Shown here: one piece after another, positions 1 through 12,012 of the stretch
Layout of the letters: each line of letters opens with the position of its first letter
Position numbering within the stretch: the first letter of the stretch is position 1
Assembly: GCA_008921705.1 (NCBI GenBank)
Contig: VFFE01006972.1
Span: forward strand, 534,957-598,956
Reading direction: 5' to 3'
DNA length: 64,000 nucleotides
From: Burhinus oedicnemus
Lineage: Eukaryota; Chordata; Aves; Charadriiformes; Burhinidae
The notes under the pieces: generated by a model
Seen by the model: only the letters and a program-made list of their open reading frames with translations
What the model was told of the DNA's origin: nothing
Databases searched by the model: none
Program-made: the position numbers and the translations under genes

Positions 1-635
1 AGCCCTAACATTTCCTGAAGTGTGATGCAGACTTGCACGAGCAGATGATTATATAAAAGTCAAAATAAGATGGGTTTAGAAGGATTAAGTGATTCCATAT
101 GTTATCTCAAAGACCTGTAGATCAAGACGGAACAGTTCAAATAATTCATTGCTTTTTTCTTTGACAAAAATGTAGGGTTTAACCTTTTGGAAAGTCCTTT
201 TCTACAGTGTCAGCAGCAACTCCAACCTGTCAGTTCAGCAGTACTTTACAACTACTGCAGTTCACTTTGTGTATGATAGGGAAGAGAGCTGCAAGAATGA
301 TACCCAGGCTCTTCCATGACTGTGAAAAACGCAGGATATGAGTGGCCAGTTATAAGACTAGTTTCAAAATACAGTTGAATGAGAACAGCTTCAAGGCAGA
401 GTATGTAATAAATAGAAAAATGATTACAAAATGAAAAAGTTCCTCTGTAATGTGAGAACTGGTTCAGGGGACATGGCCTTAATGACTTCCTCTGTCATAG
501 ACTGCCTCAGAGACTTCAGGAAAATCACTTAATCTCTTCCCAGCCATGATACAGAGATATTAAATTCCTTTTCTTTTGATTTTTTTGCCTTTCTTTTCAA
601 TTTAGATTTGAAAAGTTTTTTTTCTTATGATACAC
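1..635. other. Non-coding AT-rich sequence
   Basis: No open frame, repeat family or RNA fold is recognised. The sequence runs into the 5' breakpoint of a truncated CR1 element near 636. Confidence 0.6.
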
Positions 636-926
636 CTGCGTAAGTCTTTTGGCATTATCTCCCATAACTTCCTTACTGACAAAATGAAGTACAGACTAGA
701 TAAATGGACAGCAGGGTGGACTAGCTGAACGGTCAGGCTCAAAAAGTTGAGATCAGTGGCACAAAGTCCAACTGGTAGCCAGTCACTAGTCATTTCCCCA
801 CTTGGAGGGGAGGCAATATTGGGGCCAAGAGTGTGTAATATCTTCATTAACGACCTGGGTGATAGGACAGAACACACCCTCAGCAAGTTTGGAGATGATA
901 CAAAACTGGGAGAAGGAGTGGTTGAT
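636..926 (+). mobile_element. CR1 LINE, left part (reverse transcriptase), split by an LTR
   Basis: This is a degraded piece of the CR1 ORF2 reverse transcriptase. The translation near 835-906 reads NIFINDLGDRTEHTLSKFGD and continues DTKL, matching the family pattern of a short insert followed by the catalytic F-A-D-D box, here FGDD with both aspartates kept. Upstream, 640-745 resembles the finger region just before it (a 'cataacttcctt...gataaatggacag' type sequence) but with stops and frameshifts. The fragment ends in GGTTGAT near 926. Its natural continuation, the sequence that follows 'gttgat' in CR1, is found again from 1942 onward, so the element was interrupted by the LTR at 927-1941. 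The 5' end is truncated, as is usual for CR1. It is a dead copy. Confidence 0.85.
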
Positions 927-1941
927 GATGTTAAGTGTAGGTTGCAAGGGTTTGGTAGTGGGAGGGCTACAGCACTGTCCTCTATGAGAATAGGCCAGGG
1001 GCTGCCCTGTGCTGGACACAGATGTTTCCAACCGCTTTCAGCCAGCTTCACAATGGACCCACCACAGGACACAGCTGAGCCCATCAGCAAAGTTGGTGAT
1101 GCCTTTGTGGAAACATTTAAGAAAGAGCAGCAAACAAATGCAGAGAAAGAGAGGAGGAGGGAATTAGAGGGAAACAATAGGGGAACACCAAGGTCAGAGA
1201 AGCAGGGGGTACTCCATGGTGGAGCAGGCACACCCCAGCAGGGACTGCAGCTTGCAGAAGACCCATGCAGAAGCAAATTTTCCCTAAAGGGAAAATGGCA
1301 CATGGATAATCCCATGCCAGAGCAGTTATACCCTTGAAGGGACTGCAGCCTGTAAAGGAACCACACCAGAGCATAGGAAAAGAGAGGGAAGGAGCAGCAG
1401 AGAGAAACAACTACCACCCCTTACAATGCCAGTTGTCTCACTGAAGGGACTAAGTATAAACTGCATCAATAACAAGGTGGGAGGAGAAGAGTATGGAGTA
1501 AAGTTGACCCTAAGAAAGGTATTTTCCCTAAGTGTGTGCTTGTTTCTTTTGTTTGTTTGTTTTTGTTTCCCAATAACTTAATCAGTACTCAATTACCTAT
1601 ATTAAATGGAAATAAACTAAATCAAATTCCCCAAAGTCAAGTACCTACTGCCCACATCAGTAAGTGATCTCCCTGTCCCATGAGCTTTCTCACTCTTGTT
1701 CTTCCTGTTTGCCTGTCAGAATTCAAGGAGCGTCTGAAAGACGCTCTTAGTCCTATGGTCTAAGGCAGTCCTGCGAGAAGCAGGGAGTTGGACTTGGTGA
1801 TCCTTATGGGTCCCTTCCAACTCCAAATAATCTATGATTCTATGATTCTATTTTCTCCCTCATCCTGCTGGCAGCAGGAGAGGTGGCAGTGAGTGAGTGG
1901 CTGTTTGGGTGCTTGGATGTGAGCTGGGCCAATCCACCACA
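927..1941 (+). mobile_element. Endogenous retrovirus-type LTR, about 1 kb, inserted in CR1 (contains a nested CR1 tail)
   Basis: The sequence between the two CR1 halves ends in CCACCACA at 1941. It carries a possible polyadenylation signal AATAAA at 1611-1616, followed by a T-, C- and G-containing 3' part, which fits an LTR in + orientation. It also has repeated CTGCAG-type units (about 1240-1350), which I recall as typical of a large avian ERV LTR family, though I cannot name the family with certainty. TTGATG occurs at 922-927 and again at 1942-1947 and is the likely target-site duplication. The exact left edge is uncertain: the first TG is at 929-930, so one or two bases are unexplained. 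No gag, pol or env coding is seen, so this is a solo LTR or LTR fragment. A CR1 3' end at about 1718-1851 lies inside it. Confidence 0.7.
1718..1851 (+). mobile_element. CR1 3' end, nested inside the LTR
   Basis: This is a short CR1 tail covering the last codons of ORF2 (FKERLKDALS) and the 3' UTR, with the family pattern 'gagttggacttggtgatcc' then 'gggtcccttccaactcc'. It ends in repeats of the octamer ATTCTATG. The sequence on both sides (up to about 1717, and from 1852) reads as continuous LTR, so this insertion is younger than the LTR. Confidence 0.85.
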
Positions 1942-2157
1942 TTGATGTACCATGTGGTTATGCTTAATTCAGAGGGACCTTGACAGGCCAGAGAAGTGGG
2001 CAGAAAGGAATCTCTTGGAGCTCAACCATGAGAAACACTAAGTCCTGCACTTGGACAGGACTAAACACATACACCAGCACAGGCTGGTGGTTGACTGGCT
2101 GGAAAGCATCTTTGCAGAAAAGGCCCTGGGGGTTTTGGTGGACAACAAGTTGAACAT
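1942..2157 (+). mobile_element. CR1 LINE, right part of the split element
   Basis: It resumes the CR1 at the point where the left part stopped. TTGATGTACCA, then AGAGGGACCTTGACAGG, matches the CR1 segment after the FADD box. The translation then follows the family order R-D-L-D-R-x-E-K-W-A-E-R-N-L, V-L-H-L and K-A-L-G-V-L-V-D-N-K-L. It stops abruptly near 2157 without the CR1 3' UTR or octamer tail, so it was truncated on the right by a deletion or a rearrangement. Confidence 0.8.
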
Positions 2158-3227
2158 TTCCTATTAACTAATATTTCTTTATTATCAAAAAAAATTACAA
2201 ACGTTTATACATTAAACCAAAGCATCTCAACAAGCACTTGAGTCAAAAATATGGAATATACTTTGGCTAAAAGGAACCTTTGTTCTCTTACTGAAGACGA
2301 GGGTCCAAATCTTGCTGTTGTACTTACTGCCTTCATGTGTGCATATGTCAAAATTAAGGTATACTGGCCAGTTATCTCCTAGAGTATTCATCATACAGAC
2401 ATACGCTTCCAAATGGTGAAACACTACATTCTACTGACTTATTTTATTCACTTGTTGAATATTGTCACTGACATTTTCTGTAGCCATTCTTCTCAATGGA
2501 TCAAACCAGCCCCTTAGACTTGATTAATTTTTCCCTATCCTCTGTAGGTATGTTTGGTGTAAAAATAAAAATATGATCCAATTAATGCTGTAGAATCTGT
2601 TCAAATGTTAGAACTCATACCATTTAGGAATACTGACATACTGCAAGGATTTATAACAATAACAATGTCATTTGGAAATTTTATCAGCAGCCTCTTGTAT
2701 TCTTAGCAAAGACCTGAAATTTAACTTCCTTGTTACTTACTGAAACTCAGTAATCTTGTCTCTATTCAAGCAGAAGATGATGCAGTTCTCTAGATTAAAT
2801 AATGCTGCAAAAACCTATCATAAACATGCAAAATATTAGAATTAAATACACTGTTAACCTACACTAATAAAGAATCTATCTTTCTCTTTTTTTTCCTAAA
2901 GCTTAAATAGAAGTTGAAACGTTCCTGAGCTACATGAGAAAATCACTGGGAATTATTTTAGGTCTGTTTCTCTAAAACGCTTTCTGGTCTTGTACTTTAA
3001 TCTAAGCAAGTTTCTATCTAAAAAAAAAAAAAAGTATTATACCTAATTCTCCTCTCATTTTCACCTGTCTCAACTAGAAGTAATCAGTCAAAAGCAGTAG
3101 TTATTCCTCTTGCTATTTATATCCGAATAAATCCAAATTAATTGCCTACAGGTTTGAATAGGAATAATTTGCAAATCATTGGAACAAGTGACAACAGAAT
3201 TTATGCAGTAGTACTTTACAGTAGAAC
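2158..3227. other. Non-coding AT-rich sequence
   Basis: Apart from a run of 14 A at 3020-3033, nothing is recognised. The short open frames here have no family resemblance. Confidence 0.6.
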
Positions 3228-3802
3228 TGATCTGGCTGGGAGGGAGTTAACTTTCTTCATAGTAGCCCATATGGTGCTGTATTTCGGATATGTGACTAAA
3301 ATAGCGATGACAACATGTCAATGTTTTGGCTATTGTTGAACAGTGCAGCATCAAGGCTTCCTCTGTTTCTCACGCTGCCCACCCAGCAAGTAGGCTGGGA
3401 GTGGGCAAGAGGTTGGTAGGGGACACAGCCAGCACAGTTGACCCAAACTGACAAAAATTGACCATATCACATGACATCGTGCTCAGCAATAAAAGCTAAG
3501 GGACAGGAGGAGGAAGGGAGGGATGCTTGGTTTTACGGCATTTGCCTTTGCAAGTACCTGTTATGTATGTTGTGGCCCTGCTTCCCAGGAAGTGCCAAAA
3601 TATCTGCCTGCTGATGGGAAGTACTGAATGAAATCCTTATTTTGCTTTCCTTGTGTACACAGCTTTGTGTCACTTATAAAACTGTCTTTATCTCAACCCA
3701 TGAGTTTTCAGCTTTTGTTCTTCTGATTTTCTCCCCCATCCCACTGTAGGGTGTAGGGAGTGACTGGGTGGGTGCGTAGCTGCTCACCAAGGTCAACCCA
3801 CA
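3228..3802 (+). mobile_element. Solo LTR of an endogenous retrovirus with intact 5-bp target duplication
   Basis: The element begins with TG (3228) and ends with CA (3802), 575 bp long. AGAAC directly precedes it (3223-3227) and directly follows it (3803-3807), a perfect 5-bp target-site duplication, which is the size typical of class III (ERVL-like) insertions. In + orientation there is a TATA-like AATAAAAGC at 3488-3496, a degenerate CRE-like TGACATCG at 3472-3479 just upstream, and a region reading 'ctgtctttatctcaaccca' near the 3' end that I recall from avian ERV LTRs. No internal viral sequence flanks it, so it arose by recombination between two LTRs of a provirus. It could still act as a promoter. 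Confidence 0.85.
3488..3496 (+). promoter_or_regulatory. TATA-like box of the solo LTR
   Basis: AATAAAAGC sits 260 bp into the LTR, between a degenerate CRE-like site and a purine-rich stretch. This is where the U3 promoter of such an LTR is expected. Activity is an inference. Confidence 0.45.
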
Positions 3803-5580
3803 AGAACCCACACCCTCAGAATCCTTGTTCCTTGGGCAAAAGAAAATATATATTCCTTAAGATGGTCCAGTGAAAAGCAGGGCTTTTCCAATACATCATC
3901 CTAAAGTTGACATGAAGATGTCATGTTACCACCATAAACAGATGGCAGGTATTTAGTGGCAACTAAGACTATAAGAGTTCTTTTCTGAGAGAAAAGAAGT
4001 AAATGAGAGACATTCTAGGGGCAAGTTTCACTGAACCACCATACTAGAAACTGGATTGCTTTTGGACAGACTACAGGTTGAAATACAATAAAAATTTAGA
4101 ATTACTACAGCACATGCATCAGTAAAGAAGCCCCTTCCAGCTGTCCCCAAGCTGGCAAGGAGTGGCTGATAAACCCGGGATGTACTCTCATGGGGGACAA
4201 ATTCTTCATATGATTCTTGATCTATGTGCTACTCATGGCTTTAATATGGATAATTTCATACTAGAAACTCAGCTGAGAAAAAATGTATTTCATACAAAGT
4301 ATTATGTTTTTTGCAACAATTTAGTCTTCCATTATCTACTTCCAATCCCATAGCTAATTTCCTTTTTATAGCTCTCATACTTCCTACCTCTATCAGAAAT
4401 ATCAGGAGAGGAGGGTGGGGGAAAAAAAAAAAAAAGAGCCTTCCTTGGAGTATAGTTACTACTCTGCTTCATATTCCAATCTTAATCAAAAACGTACAAT
4501 GCATCCTTCTCCTGAAAACATAAAAAAATATGACCTACTCTCAAAGGTATGGCATAAATTGGGCTGGAGATTTGATTTGGTTTCTATTTTGTCCTGATCA
4601 CATCATTGCTGTGCCTCTTTAATAAGAGTGAAGTGTGCAGCCTCTATATTTTCCCTCTTCATTGATTATTTTCTATTTTCTTGACTGCTTAGTATCTTTT
4701 CATCCTCTAACTCCTTCTTATGTGTCATCAGCAGCCTTTTATTTCACCATCTCTATTCCAATTTTGTCTCACTATATCTTCTCCATCCTATTTGCTACTC
4801 CGTATTTTTAAACAACTCACTGATAGATGTCTATAGATTTATTTTCCTTTCTATCCTACTCATTTCAGTGTTTTCCATCAGTCAGTCATCCTTTGAAGTA
4901 TTCCTGTTTGCTTAAACTCAAGGGCCAATATTATACCAGTAACTATAAAACTCTGCCTCACTTAAGCTGCCTTTGACTTTTGTAACTGTTTTATGTTTTG
5001 CATTTAGTTGAGATTTAGAATCTGTGAATATTTCAAAATATTTAGGATCATTGGATCATTTAGGAAAGACTATAAATATAAACCATCTAGAAGAAAGAAA
5101 AAAGAAGACCTGGATTCTGGGTTATGCAGAGAAAGTTTAAGAAACATAGACAGTGGTCTCTTACATTTCCAGAGAAATCTGTGTGATTTTAGATATGCAA
5201 CTCCCACTTCCTACTATTTTGCTCTGTGGTAAAATTTCTGTGTTGTGAGGTACACCTCCCATTAAAGCAAATGAAAATAATAGCAGGGCATATGAAATCT
5301 GACTCCTATGTCCCATTGAGGGCATTGTATTTGCCAGCTGGTGACTAACCAACTGGATTTAGCTATTTATCCAAGACCAGATCCTCAATGGGTTCGAATC
5401 ATTAACAGTCAGCTGAAGACAAGAGAGCTATGATATTCTACACCAGCTGAGTAGCTCTTCTCCAGGCAGTTTGCTTTCTCCACAGGTGACCAATACATTC
5501 TACCAGCTACACCAGGTGGGCCAAAACCTGCTCTTCTGTGTCCAGTCTAAATAAGAACTCTTTTAATTCTTATCTAGATA

Positions 5581-5607
5581 TATATATATGTACAGTACAT
5601 ATATATA
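5581..5607. repeat. Perfect AT-rich palindrome
   Basis: Two 13-base arms, TATATATATGTAC and GTACATATATATA, flank a single central A (5594). It could extrude as a cruciform. It lies in TA-repeat-like DNA, so slippage is a simple origin. Confidence 0.85.
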
Positions 5608-6779
5608 AACCTATTATATAGCACATGAAGAAGACAGTTTGAAATATTTGTGTTTTTATAACAGATCACAGTATTCATAATTTTTATTTAAGATGCGCAT
5701 TTCAGCCATACATGAAAGTTAACATTATTTGGCATCTTTTCCTCTTGTATTCATGACTTCAGAATTTGGAGACATGCAAACAGGAATAAGATAATGTATT
5801 TGTTCAAGCATAAACTGGGAGTTGTGATAATCATACTCAGGTTTTTCATTGTGTTGCTATGCACTGAAATATAACAACTGATATTTTAGGTATGAAAACA
5901 AAAATGTTCAGTCTTAGTTTCATAACCATTTTTTTCTTACTGGCCTTAGACATTAAGGTTGAGAGTCAACTTCACATTGTATACACCTTGGACAGGATTC
6001 AGCTACTGATGGCTGTCATCTAAACATGCGTTTGTAGGTGTGAGCTACAGAGTCCAAGCACCCGCTAGAAAGCGAAGATTTAATCAATAGAGGTGAACAG
6101 TGCAGAGTGCTCTGACCAAGCGTGGGTGGGTATTGTCAGGTAAATTCAGCTGTTTGGTGAACTCCAGTGAGTGTATTGAGTAAAGGCAAGTTTTGAGAAG
6201 TGAGTTAGAGCGTTCATATCAGGTGGGACTTGGGGCAAGATGGTGGATAGAGATGTGCATTAGGCTTGTGTTGGAGGGATAATATCTTCTACATGAGAGG
6301 TCAGGGAGATTTAGGTAAAATTTATGTATCTTTATTAAAAAGCCATTGGCTAAAACCTAAATGCAGCACTGGGATGGAATGTGAACCTCTGCAGGGAAAT
6401 TAAACAAGTTAAAATACACTATTTATGTGTATCAGCATTATCCGCATTCAGTGATTATTGATGAAAAAAAAGGAGAAAGAAGGAAGACAAGGAGGGCATG
6501 CTGAGTTTGTGGCATGAACTACGGAAGCAAAAGCAATTGCAGCTTTCAGAAACTAAGCTTCATTCTCTCCAGCCTCCACCTTTTTTCTCCTACAAGCCCA
6601 CTTTTCCTCCCTCTGCTATCAATAGGTGCAACTTTCAGTGTGTGCTGCAGGTCTGTCAATCTAGGCGATGCTTTTTTTGTTCACTCTTTTTGCACCACTG
6701 AAAGCTCACAAACCTAACTTGAAAGCTAAAGCTCTCTCAGCAACATTTAATTATCTCTGATTTTCAGCCTTTTTAAAAC

Positions 6780-6899
6780 ATCATATATTTATATTAAATG
6801 ATTCAGAAATGATCCTAAACAATAAAAGAAACAAAACACGTCATATATTTATATTAAATGATTAAAAAATAATCCTAAACAATAAAAGAAACAAAACCA
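6780..6899. repeat. Tandem duplication, 60-bp unit, two copies
   Basis: Positions 6781-6840 and 6841-6900 are two adjacent copies of the same 60-base unit, beginning TCATATATTTATATTAAATG. They differ at three positions in the middle (C, G and G in the first copy are all A in the second) and in the last few bases. No further copies follow. The unit contains AATAAA but shows no coding signal. Confidence 0.9.
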
Positions 6900-9690
6900 A
6901 AGGCCCTTGCAGCAAGAAAACAAGTTTTTTGAGGAAGTGTAAATTATTAAAATCCAGTATTCCTCAATTTGAAGACTAGGACAAATTCAGTTTTAAGCTT
7001 TGAGTAGAGATATGTTTAGTTTAACTAGCCTGCTTTCAATTTCTTTGACTGGGTCCAAATCTCCTCTCATCCACAGAGTTCTGTAGGAATTACAGTATCC
7101 CACCTGGGCTCCAATTGCTCCTCTAAAAGGATGCAGGTCTTACACAGTTCCAGTGAACACCTTGGACCTTAGGGTTTCTCAAAAGGCATTAGATGCCTCT
7201 GTGTAGGCAACAGAATCAATCCCTTTTATTTGGGTTTCATTCCTTTCTTCTCTATTTTCTTCCTGAAAAATAGCCAAGTAACGATTTGTTTTAAAAGTTC
7301 TACACACAGCACGTAGCAAACCATTTGATCATATCAATTCTATGTAAACCAGAAATTTAAGCCCTCCATAGGGAGTGAAAACATTTATTTAAATGCTGAT
7401 AGATACTGTATTCTTGAGGCAGGGGTTAAAAACATTAGGGGTTTCTGTTTTGCTTTGTTTTGTTCCCTTCCCCAAATCTATTCTTAAACAAATCAGGCAA
7501 ACAACTCACCTTACCAAGCACCATGGGGAAATGAATATAGGGATTCATAAGTACTCTCCTAGTTTGTATGCATGACTCACTGTCTGGTGGCAAAAATCAA
7601 TTTGCCTCTTTAAAAAGGCCCCCTTGGGGATAGAAGAATGCAGAGCTGTAACGGTTTACTGTCTTGAGTGTCTTTGTCTGATGACAAACAGAACTGGAAT
7701 TGACAACAGAGAGTTATACTCATCAGCTAAAATGATTCATGTGTTGTGACTTTTTCCTTCACCTGGCTTTGCAAAACTGCACCTGCAAAACAGTGCATCT
7801 ATCTCATTCATGTAGTCACCTCCATTGCACGCTTCTCGGATATTTACAGGCACCGACAGCACCTTGTGTATCACTAGCTATTTATGTGCTCTGATATCCC
7901 ATTGCAAATCAAGCACTCTGCTGTCTGTACCAGTGTACAGGCGATCCTAAATATTAGACCATGCACAACTGAGAACCCCAGTGAGAACGTTTCAACCTTC
8001 ATGTCACACAGTGAAGTATATGAAAGAAAAGATGGGGGTGCAAGCCCACACACATTTCATTACCTTACAGGCAGCATCAGAGATTGGAGACAGTATTAGG
8101 CAGAAACTCGGGAAATACAGGTTTTATTCACAGTTCAGGCCTTGATATTCTGTATGACTTTAGACACGTACTTTCACCTATCTGTGACTGCTCCCCTCCT
8201 ACCTGGTCTTGCTTTCTTTAATTGAGAGGTGAAAATTTGAAGTACCATCCATTTGTACTGTAGCTAGTGCATAGGGACTTCTGTCTCTTACAGTCACCAG
8301 CTATTTTTGTATTACAAGTAAAATCATTCAGTGATACCTTCCCCTGTTTAGCCTGTATCTTCCAAATGTCAATACAGCATTGCTAGATGATATCACATGA
8401 AGGTTTGGCCCAGTACATTTGGACTAAGCATCTAGCTTATACACGAATAACGTTAATTACTTGTTAAATTTCACTGTGAAATTAGCTAAGACTTTGATAT
8501 AACAAACAGGACATAGGAGATGTCAGTCTGTGGCAACAAAATGCTGGACTGGTCAGGAAACCTTTTGAATTCATATTCTGATTTTAAATTTTGCAATCAC
8601 TTGTAGATTTTCTAATAAAGTGGAAATAAAAATAAATATTTTGGAAAAGAAAAGGAGAAAAGGAAGGAAAAGAAATAATTAAAAACCCTTTTTTTTCCCC
8701 CTGCATGTGAATTTGCTTTTGTGGTCAAACCAGAAGCATATCAATTCAATAAAAATGGAAACTCTGATTTTTGAATCGTTTCAGTTGAAAAACAGAGAAA
8801 GATGGTTAAAAACAAGTAAAAAGGCATCTGTCCTCTATGAAGATATTCAAGGAGACAAATATATGTCCCAAGTTCGCATTAGACACAGTGACAGGCTGCC
8901 AGTGTACAGATGATAAGTTCTGCTGGCACTGGATGCAGAAAAATAATTCAATCCAGAGCAAGTTAGTATTATGTATAAGGATATTCTGGATTGATCGTGC
9001 AAGCAGATGTTATGTGAATTCAATCAAGAAATGTTTTTTGTCACCTCTGTTCAAACAGGCAAGACAGCTTCATTCCCAGTTGAGATGAGAACAGGAATCC
9101 ACTGCTTACTCTATTAACAATAGACAATTTTTCGAATAATGAATAGATTTTTTCCAGTCCTCTGATGAGTTTGTTGAGTGCCAGATGTAGCTGTGAGAAT
9201 TTTCTTTTTTTTTTCTCTAGAGAGGGAGCAACAGTTTAATTTTGGTCTGAAGAGCTTATTTTAACTGCATCTGAAACAGAAATAAACTGCTAAGTAGCAT
9301 CTGCCAATAGGTAATGTTATGTCCCTTTCTAACAGCGCAATACGTATATCCTGGATATAGGCTACAAAAGGAGTTGGGTGATAAGAGAAAAAAAATCAGC
9401 ATCATATAAGCACCAATTTATTCAGTGAAAAGTTACTTGGGTCCAGGTCAGCTAGGAGATAGGATTGGTGAGGTACAGTTATAGATATTTGTACTCTCAC
9501 ATGTGTTTTCCCTATTTGTACACTAAAAATATGCACTGAAAGAAATTTAAAAAAAATTAATAAATGTTAGGTTTATAGATCCAGATATACTTTTCCTAAA
9601 TTGTATAATATTCTTTTCTCAAAACTTAAACTTTTGTTTATGACCTCAGACCCACTGTGGGTTTTGGAGTGCTCTCTTCTCTAAAGAGAC

Positions 9691-9705
9691 CTCTTTCTTT
9701 CTTTT

Positions 9706-9789
<84 letters not shown>

Positions 9790-9854
9790 TCCTTTCTTTT
9801 TTTCTTTCCTTTCTTTTTTTCTTTCCTTTCTTTTTTTTCTTTCTTTCTTTCTTT
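9691..9854. repeat. (TTTC)n microsatellite with a variant 17-bp block
   Basis: A pure polypyrimidine tract of about 164 bp. The first part is a nearly perfect (CTTT)n. At about 9788-9842 it changes to about three copies of a 17-base variant (CTTTCCTTTCTTTTTTT). The open frame through it, rich in Phe, Leu and Ser, is an artefact of the repeat. Such purine/pyrimidine mirror repeats can form triplex (H-)DNA and vary in length. Confidence 0.97.
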
Positions 9855-12012
9855 AACAGTGTGAGTAAATCAACAGCTTTTTTCCATTATATCCAATCAG
9901 AAACAAAAGAGACCTTGGCATACAACTGCAATGAACTGGCATTGCATTATTTTACATGCATTTGCTTCAAAGAGATTTCCACATAGGCTAAAGTAGCAAG
10001 GTCAGTCAATAAACTTCTTGGAACAGAGCTGGAGAACTGAAGTTTTGTTGCACAACCTCCCACCACCTCCAAAAACAGTTACGCTTTTTTTTTTCTAAAA
10101 AAAAAAAAGACCTTTCTGAGCATAACTCATTGGCATCTTGCTTAACAGGCACATCCCGTGGCCTGCTGGGCCAGCATAACTTAGTAGGAAAGGGAACTAC
10201 TGCTGGGAAAATGCGCACAAGAGAGATGAGTTGTAAAAGTGTAATTGGCACAGCAAAATATCCCAGAAGACTCAGAAGACTTCTTAGTCTTGAAAACATT
10301 TACAACCAAGCACAGTGATTTATACCCCGATTCCAGTGGAATTACTCATGAGAGCAAGTAATATGCTCAGTAGTAATTAACAAGCCTGAATTTTCTCTGT
10401 TATTTTCACTGACTCTCACACCTCTTCACACTGTCAAAGAGGTGTGAAAGAAGAAGGCCTGAGAACCGGGTCTTATTTCATTTTTTTTCCTCAAAGACAT
10501 TTTTGTGCTATCAATCCAGCTTTGGAGAACAAATGCCGCCAACCAAGTAGAATCAACAAATGTGTAAACCCACATGTCCCCATCTCATTCATCTCATCAT
10601 GTGTGCTCTGACAGTTCCCCAAAACAGCATTCATCTAAATAAGTTGTGAACTGCAAAGTCTTATCAGCAAAATTAAAAAGGTAAAGTGGGGAATTTATTT
10701 GTCTATTTAGTCCTTTCAGTTTTCTTTTGCTTTGTTTTTTCCTCCAAAGCACATGTACACAAACTGACAAACATGAGACTTATCCACAGTTTGCTGCATC
10801 AGCTCCGGTACCCAGATGTGGTCAACAAATCGATATAACCATTAAACACTGGCTCTAGCATATGATAAATATCCCTCCTCTTCTAGGTTTTAAACCAACA
10901 ATTTAAGGTTCTCTAGTCAAAATAGCACTCAAATTCTTGTTGAGCTTTCAAGCTGGTGCTGAAGTTTCAGTAAAGTCAATGGGACAAACACGTACTTGAG
11001 CAATGTTTTATTTGATTTCTCAAAACCAAGCTCTGTTTTAGCTACTTAAATGTGAATTTAGGGCTAAAGCTGCCATGTAAAATGAAATATTATAAAATTA
11101 CTTTTCACCCTGTACTCCAAAGGGAGTGTGCATGACTAAACACATTTAATATTGCACTGTGCTTCTATTACTACGTAAAATAAGTGAGGAACCTTTGGCT
11201 GAATTCAGACAATATTTTATGTGCTTTTGTAACTGTAGGTGTCAGGAAAGTTTTCTTCTCTGTAGGTATTTCAGTTTAAACAATATCACTTGAAAAAGGT
11301 ATTTTTCTACATACTGAGTCCCTTTTTTAAAATTTTATTTTATTCCCAGTCTTTTCTCAGAACTTTAACCCAAGTTTACAGCACCTTTTTAGATTATTTT
11401 TTTTTAATTTATTTTGTTGTGAGTTACAAAGCTTTTTGCTATGATCACATACACCATTGTGCATGACAGATAGACATGATTAATGCTCAGGTGTACAGTA
11501 TCTATTCCAAGAGGAATCTATGCGGTATAGTTTTTGTCTTCAAGATACTTTGGGATTTACAAATTATCAGTTAGGCTCAATTAGGCTCTGTTCTTTCTAA
11601 GGTAAGTTAGTAATAAATTTCTCTTATATTTCTTACAGATATAAAATATTGATAAACATCTTTCCTGCAAAGTTTTTACCACTTAATTTTCTCTAGTAGA
11701 AAGAGTTTCATTAAATCTTCAGTTTCATACATCTCAATATTCAAAATCAGTACTGTAGGTGGAGCAAAAATTAATTAAAGCTAAGTGTTCTTCAGTAACC
11801 AGGAGTAAAATCTTGATTATCATTCAGCCCCATGGCATGATGACCTCTGATTTCACTGCAGCCAGGATCCAAAATCATTTGTAGTATTTATACTATTCCA
11901 GCCAAGATCTCATTACATTCTTTAATAAATAATGAATCTTGGATATTTTTCTGAGAAGAAAACTGACACGGCAGGTTAGTTGGTTTTGGCTGATACCTCC
12001 TTCCTCCTCACA

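Larger units (their letters stand above)
3803..9690. other. Unique non-coding sequence
   Basis: No gene is seen. It includes an A14 run at 4422-4435, a 13-bp-arm palindrome at 5581-5607 and a 60-bp duplication at 6780-6899 (listed separately). All open frames are under 85 codons and have no recognisable motifs. Confidence 0.6.

Noticed and set aside
602..1417. 271-codon minus-strand frame across the CR1 and LTR
   Set aside because: It is antisense to recognisable CR1 and LTR sequence and crosses their junction, so it cannot be one gene.
5391..5400. GGTTCGAATC, a perfect match to a tRNA-type B box
   Set aside because: The flanks do not pair as a T-arm stem and no A box or cloverleaf is seen, so neither a tRNA nor a tRNA-derived SINE is supported.
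9657..9986. 109-codon frame rich in Phe, Leu and Ser
   Set aside because: Mostly translated (TTTC)n; no start context or domain.
10960..10990. 'gtcaatgggac...cttgag' text, and a similar piece near 20825-20855, as ancient repeat remnants
   Set aside because: They recall an old amniote repeat but only over 20-30 bases; too short to support.
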